64,000 nucleotides of DNA from Chryseobacterium bernardetii (GTDB lineage Bacteria; Bacteroidota; Bacteroidia; Flavobacteriales; Weeksellaceae), in the NCBI RefSeq assembly GCF_003815975.1, contig NZ_CP033932.1, positions 3,081,501-3,145,500 of the forward strand, written 5' to 3'. The position numbers and the translations under genes are program-made. Below, piece by piece: positions 61,691 to 64,000 of this stretch. The first letter of the stretch is position 1, and every line of letters starts with the position of its first letter. A model generated the notes under the pieces. It made no database searches, was not told the origin of the DNA, and was given only the letters and a program-made list of their open reading frames with translations.

Positions 61691-63844
61691 ATGAAGAAAA
61701 TTACAGTTGGAGCACTTTTGCTCTCAATGATGTTTACAGGTGTGAAAGCACAATCTTTAAAATCGCCGGACGGTAAGTTTGAAATGAATTTCCAGTTAAA
61801 GGATGGAGTTCCTTTCTATAATCTGAAATACAACGGTGCGGTGGTTGTAGAAGATTCAAAATTGGGATTGAGATTATTTAAAGACACAGCCATAAAATTT
61901 GCTTCTGAGATTGCCAAACCAGAAGATGCAAAATACGACCTTAACAACGGTTTTGCAAAGGTAGATGAAAAAAGAGATTCTAAAAACGAGACTTGGCAGC
62001 CGGTTTTAGGAGAAAAGAAAAATTATATCAATCACTACAATGAATTGGCGGTAACGTTAAATCAGGCTTCTACAGACAGGAGTATTGTGGTTAAATTCAG
62101 ATTGTTTAATGACGGTCTTGGATTCAGATATGAGTTCCCACAACAAAAAAATCTAAATTATTTCGTTATCAGAGAAGAAGATTCTGAAATTGATTTCCCA
62201 ACCGATATGAAAGCATGGTGGATCGTAGCAGATTACGATTCCCAGGAATATCAGTACCAGGAAACAAAAGTTTCTGAAATTCCGGCAAAATGGGATAAAG
62301 CATTTGATGCCAATGCTTCGCAGACCTTGGTAAAAAATGCAGTTCAGTCTCCGTTAATGCTTAAAAAAGAAGGGAAGTCGCCTCTTTATATCAATGTTGC
62401 AGAAGCTGCCGTATTAGATTATCCGGCTTCGCACCTTGAAGTAGATGCGCAGAACTTTAAGTTCAAAACACACTTAACAGCAGACAGACAGGGAGCAAAA
62501 GGATATATCCAGACTCCGTCAGTAACGCCTTGGAGAACAATTATCGTGGCACCAAAGGCAGAAGAGGTCATAGATTCCAAAATGATCTTTAACCTGAACG
62601 AGCCTACAAAATATACAGATACGTCTTATATTCACCCTACAAAATACATGGGAGTATGGTGGGAAATGATCATCGGAAAATCTCAGTGGGCATATTCTAC
62701 TGCTGAAAATGTTCATTTGGGTAAAACAGACTTTACGAAGTTAACACCAAACGGAAAGCATGCAGCAAACAATACCAAGGTGAAAGAATACATCGACTTT
62801 GCTGCTGAAAATGGATTCCAGGGATTGTTAATTGAAGGATGGAACATTGGTTGGGAAGACTGGTTCGGGCACTCTAAAGAGTTTGTTTTTGATTTCATTA
62901 CCCCTTATCCGGATTTTGATATCAAAATGCTGAATGATTATGCTCATTCGAAAGGAATTAAACTTATCATGCACCACGAAACTTCAGGTTCTGCCACAAA
63001 TTATGAAAGATGGGCAGATAAAGCTTTCCAGACAATGAATAAATATGGTTATGATGCTGTAAAAACAGGTTATGTAGGTGATATTATTCCAAGAGGCGAG
63101 CACCATTATTCTCAATGGACGATCAATCATTATTATAGAATTGCTGAAAAGGCAAACAACTATAAAATCATGGTGAATTCTCATGAGTCTGTACGTCCTA
63201 CAGGTGAAAGCCGTACATATCCGAACTACATCTCTGCAGAAGCAGCACGTGGAACAGAGTATGAAGCATTCGGAGGAAATAAGCCGGATCACCAGACTGT
63301 ACTTCCGTTTACAAGATGGATGGGTGGTTCTATGGATTACACGCCGGGAATCTTCCAGACAAAGTTAGACTATTACTTCCCTGGAGACAACCGTTTTGTT
63401 AAGACCACGCTGGCAAAACAGCTGGCTTTATACGTAACGATGTATATGCCGCTTCAGATGGCAGCAGACCTTCCTGAGAACTATAAAAAGCACATGGATG
63501 CGTTCCAGTTCATCAAAGATGTTGCTGCTGATTGGGATGATACAAAGATCTTATCTGCAGAACCTGGAGATTATGTAATTACTGCAAGAAAAGCAAAAGG
63601 TACAGAGAACTGGTTTGTAGGAGGGATTACCGATGAGAACAAACGTGAGTACACCGTAGATTTCTCATTCCTGGATAAGGGGCAAACATATGAAGCCACC
63701 ATCTATGAAGATGGAAAAGATGCTGACTATATTGATAATCCTCAGAGTTATCATATTTATAAGAAAACAATTACCAGCAAATCAAAAATTAATTTTAAGA
63801 TGGCTAGAAGTGGTGGTTTTGCAATAACTATTAAAAAAAAGTAA
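61691..63844 (+). CDS. susB: Glycoside hydrolase family 97 alpha-glucosidase (SusB-like)
   Basis: 717 residues with a signal peptide (about 1-20, ending VKAQ). GH97 carries an N-terminal beta-super-sandwich, a (beta/alpha)8 catalytic barrel and a C-terminal sheet. The inverting-type residues of SusB are all in place with a constant shift: Glu430 in HHETSG, Glu499 in HESVRPTG and Glu523 in RGTEYEAF (SusB 439, 508 and 532), with LIEGWNIGWE at 378-387 contributing to the calcium site. It releases glucose from maltooligosaccharides in the periplasm after import by SusC/SusD. Confidence 0.95.
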   Translation: MKKITVGALLLSMMFTGVKAQSLKSPDGKFEMNFQLKDGVPFYNLKYNGAVVVEDSKLGLRLFKDTAIKFASEIAKPEDAKYDLNNGFAKVDEKRDSKNETWQPVLGEKKNYINHYNELAVTLNQASTDRSIVVKFRLFNDGLGFRYEFPQQKNLNYFVIREEDSEIDFPTDMKAWWIVADYDSQEYQYQETKVSEIPAKWDKAFDANASQTLVKNAVQSPLMLKKEGKSPLYINVAEAAVLDYPASHLEVDAQNFKFKTHLTADRQGAKGYIQTPSVTPWRTIIVAPKAEEVIDSKMIFNLNEPTKYTDTSYIHPTKYMGVWWEMIIGKSQWAYSTAENVHLGKTDFTKLTPNGKHAANNTKVKEYIDFAAENGFQGLLIEGWNIGWEDWFGHSKEFVFDFITPYPDFDIKMLNDYAHSKGIKLIMHHETSGSATNYERWADKAFQTMNKYGYDAVKTGYVGDIIPRGEHHYSQWTINHYYRIAEKANNYKIMVNSHESVRPTGESRTYPNYISAEAARGTEYEAFGGNKPDHQTVLPFTRWMGGSMDYTPGIFQTKLDYYFPGDNRFVKTTLAKQLALYVTMYMPLQMAADLPENYKKHMDAFQFIKDVAADWDDTKILSAEPGDYVITARKAKGTENWFVGGITDENKREYTVDFSFLDKGQTYEATIYEDGKDADYIDNPQSYHIYKKTITSKSKINFKMARSGGFAITIKKK

Positions 63845-63884
63845 TTATTTTGTAAAAGTTTCTTTTTTCGTTTGATAAAATATC

Positions 63885-63892
63885 TATATTTG
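63885..63892 (+). promoter_or_regulatory. -7 element for the gene at the right edge
   Basis: TATATTTG, 37 nt before ATG 63930. Confidence 0.5.
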
Positions 63893-63929
63893 GAGAATTA
63901 TTATAATTATTAACCAAAACCATTTTATC

Positions 63930-64000
63930 ATGAAAAAGAAATTAAAAATCACGAGCAATTTAGAACAAAAGAACATCCTTAAAAAAGCGATGCAGTCTTC
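63930..64000 (+). CDS. Start of an unidentified gene, cut off by the window
   Basis: Only 23 codons are inside the window. The product begins MKKKLKITSNLEQKNILKKA, with no signal peptide, and cannot be identified. It has its own promoter element and lies 85 bp after the GH97 gene in the same direction. Confidence 0.55.
   Translation, partial: MKKKLKITSNLEQKNILKKAMQS

Overview
The window is a stretch of low-GC chromosome from a flavobacterium, most probably Chryseobacterium or a close relative in the Weeksellaceae (Bacteroidota). The evidence is direct: many genes are preceded by the Bacteroidota sigma-ABfr promoter (TTTG, about 19-20 nt, TAnnTTTG); Shine-Dalgarno sequences are nearly absent; and the window holds a PorT-type protein of type IX secretion, a GLPGLI-family protein, a SusC/SusD/SusE/GH97 glycan locus and a zapA/6S RNA/rny neighbourhood. 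No prophage, insertion sequence, CRISPR array, tRNA or rRNA was seen.

Layout. 1-8 kb: a truncated C4-dicarboxylate carrier, gamma-glutamyltranspeptidase, a large TonB-dependent receptor, a short-chain L-threonine dehydrogenase and a polysaccharide-deacetylase-like protein lacking its usual metal ligands. 8-15 kb: membrane metallophosphoesterase, KAS III-like synthase, the cluster hypothetical-ubiE-porT, a coiled-coil protein plus ZapA, a 6S RNA and RNase Y. 15-21 kb: an MFS carrier, a small double-glycine Cys-rich peptide, a YeiH-type transporter with a LysR regulator, and a CLC antiporter that looks fluoride-specific because a complete fluoride (crcB) riboswitch lies in front of it. 21-36 kb: housekeeping genes (thioesterases, gcvT, idi, serA, mscL, nnrDE, lgt with an unusual N-terminal domain, yidD, rarA, pheA) mixed with small exported proteins of unknown function.

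37-43 kb: dnaA, then a tight group starting with a low-molecular-weight tyrosine phosphatase and an RsmI-like methylase. 43-52 kb: an iron or siderophore module in one direction: AraC regulator, TolC, HlyD/EmrA adaptor, MFS pump, TonB-dependent siderophore receptor and a siderophore-interacting reductase, suggesting export, re-uptake and reduction of a siderophore-like chelator. 52-56 kb: SAM methyltransferase, isochorismatase-like hydrolase facing an HxlR regulator across a palindromic operator, and metG. 56-64 kb: a starch/maltooligosaccharide utilisation locus (SusC, SusD, SusE-like, GH97 alpha-glucosidase), with the start of one more gene at the right edge.

The most notable non-coding elements are the fluoride riboswitch with its apparent translational switch hairpin and a 6-copy heptamer repeat over its promoter, the 6S RNA, paired palindromes upstream of susC, and a set of genes whose -7 element sits 4-5 nt before the start codon, implying leaderless mRNAs.
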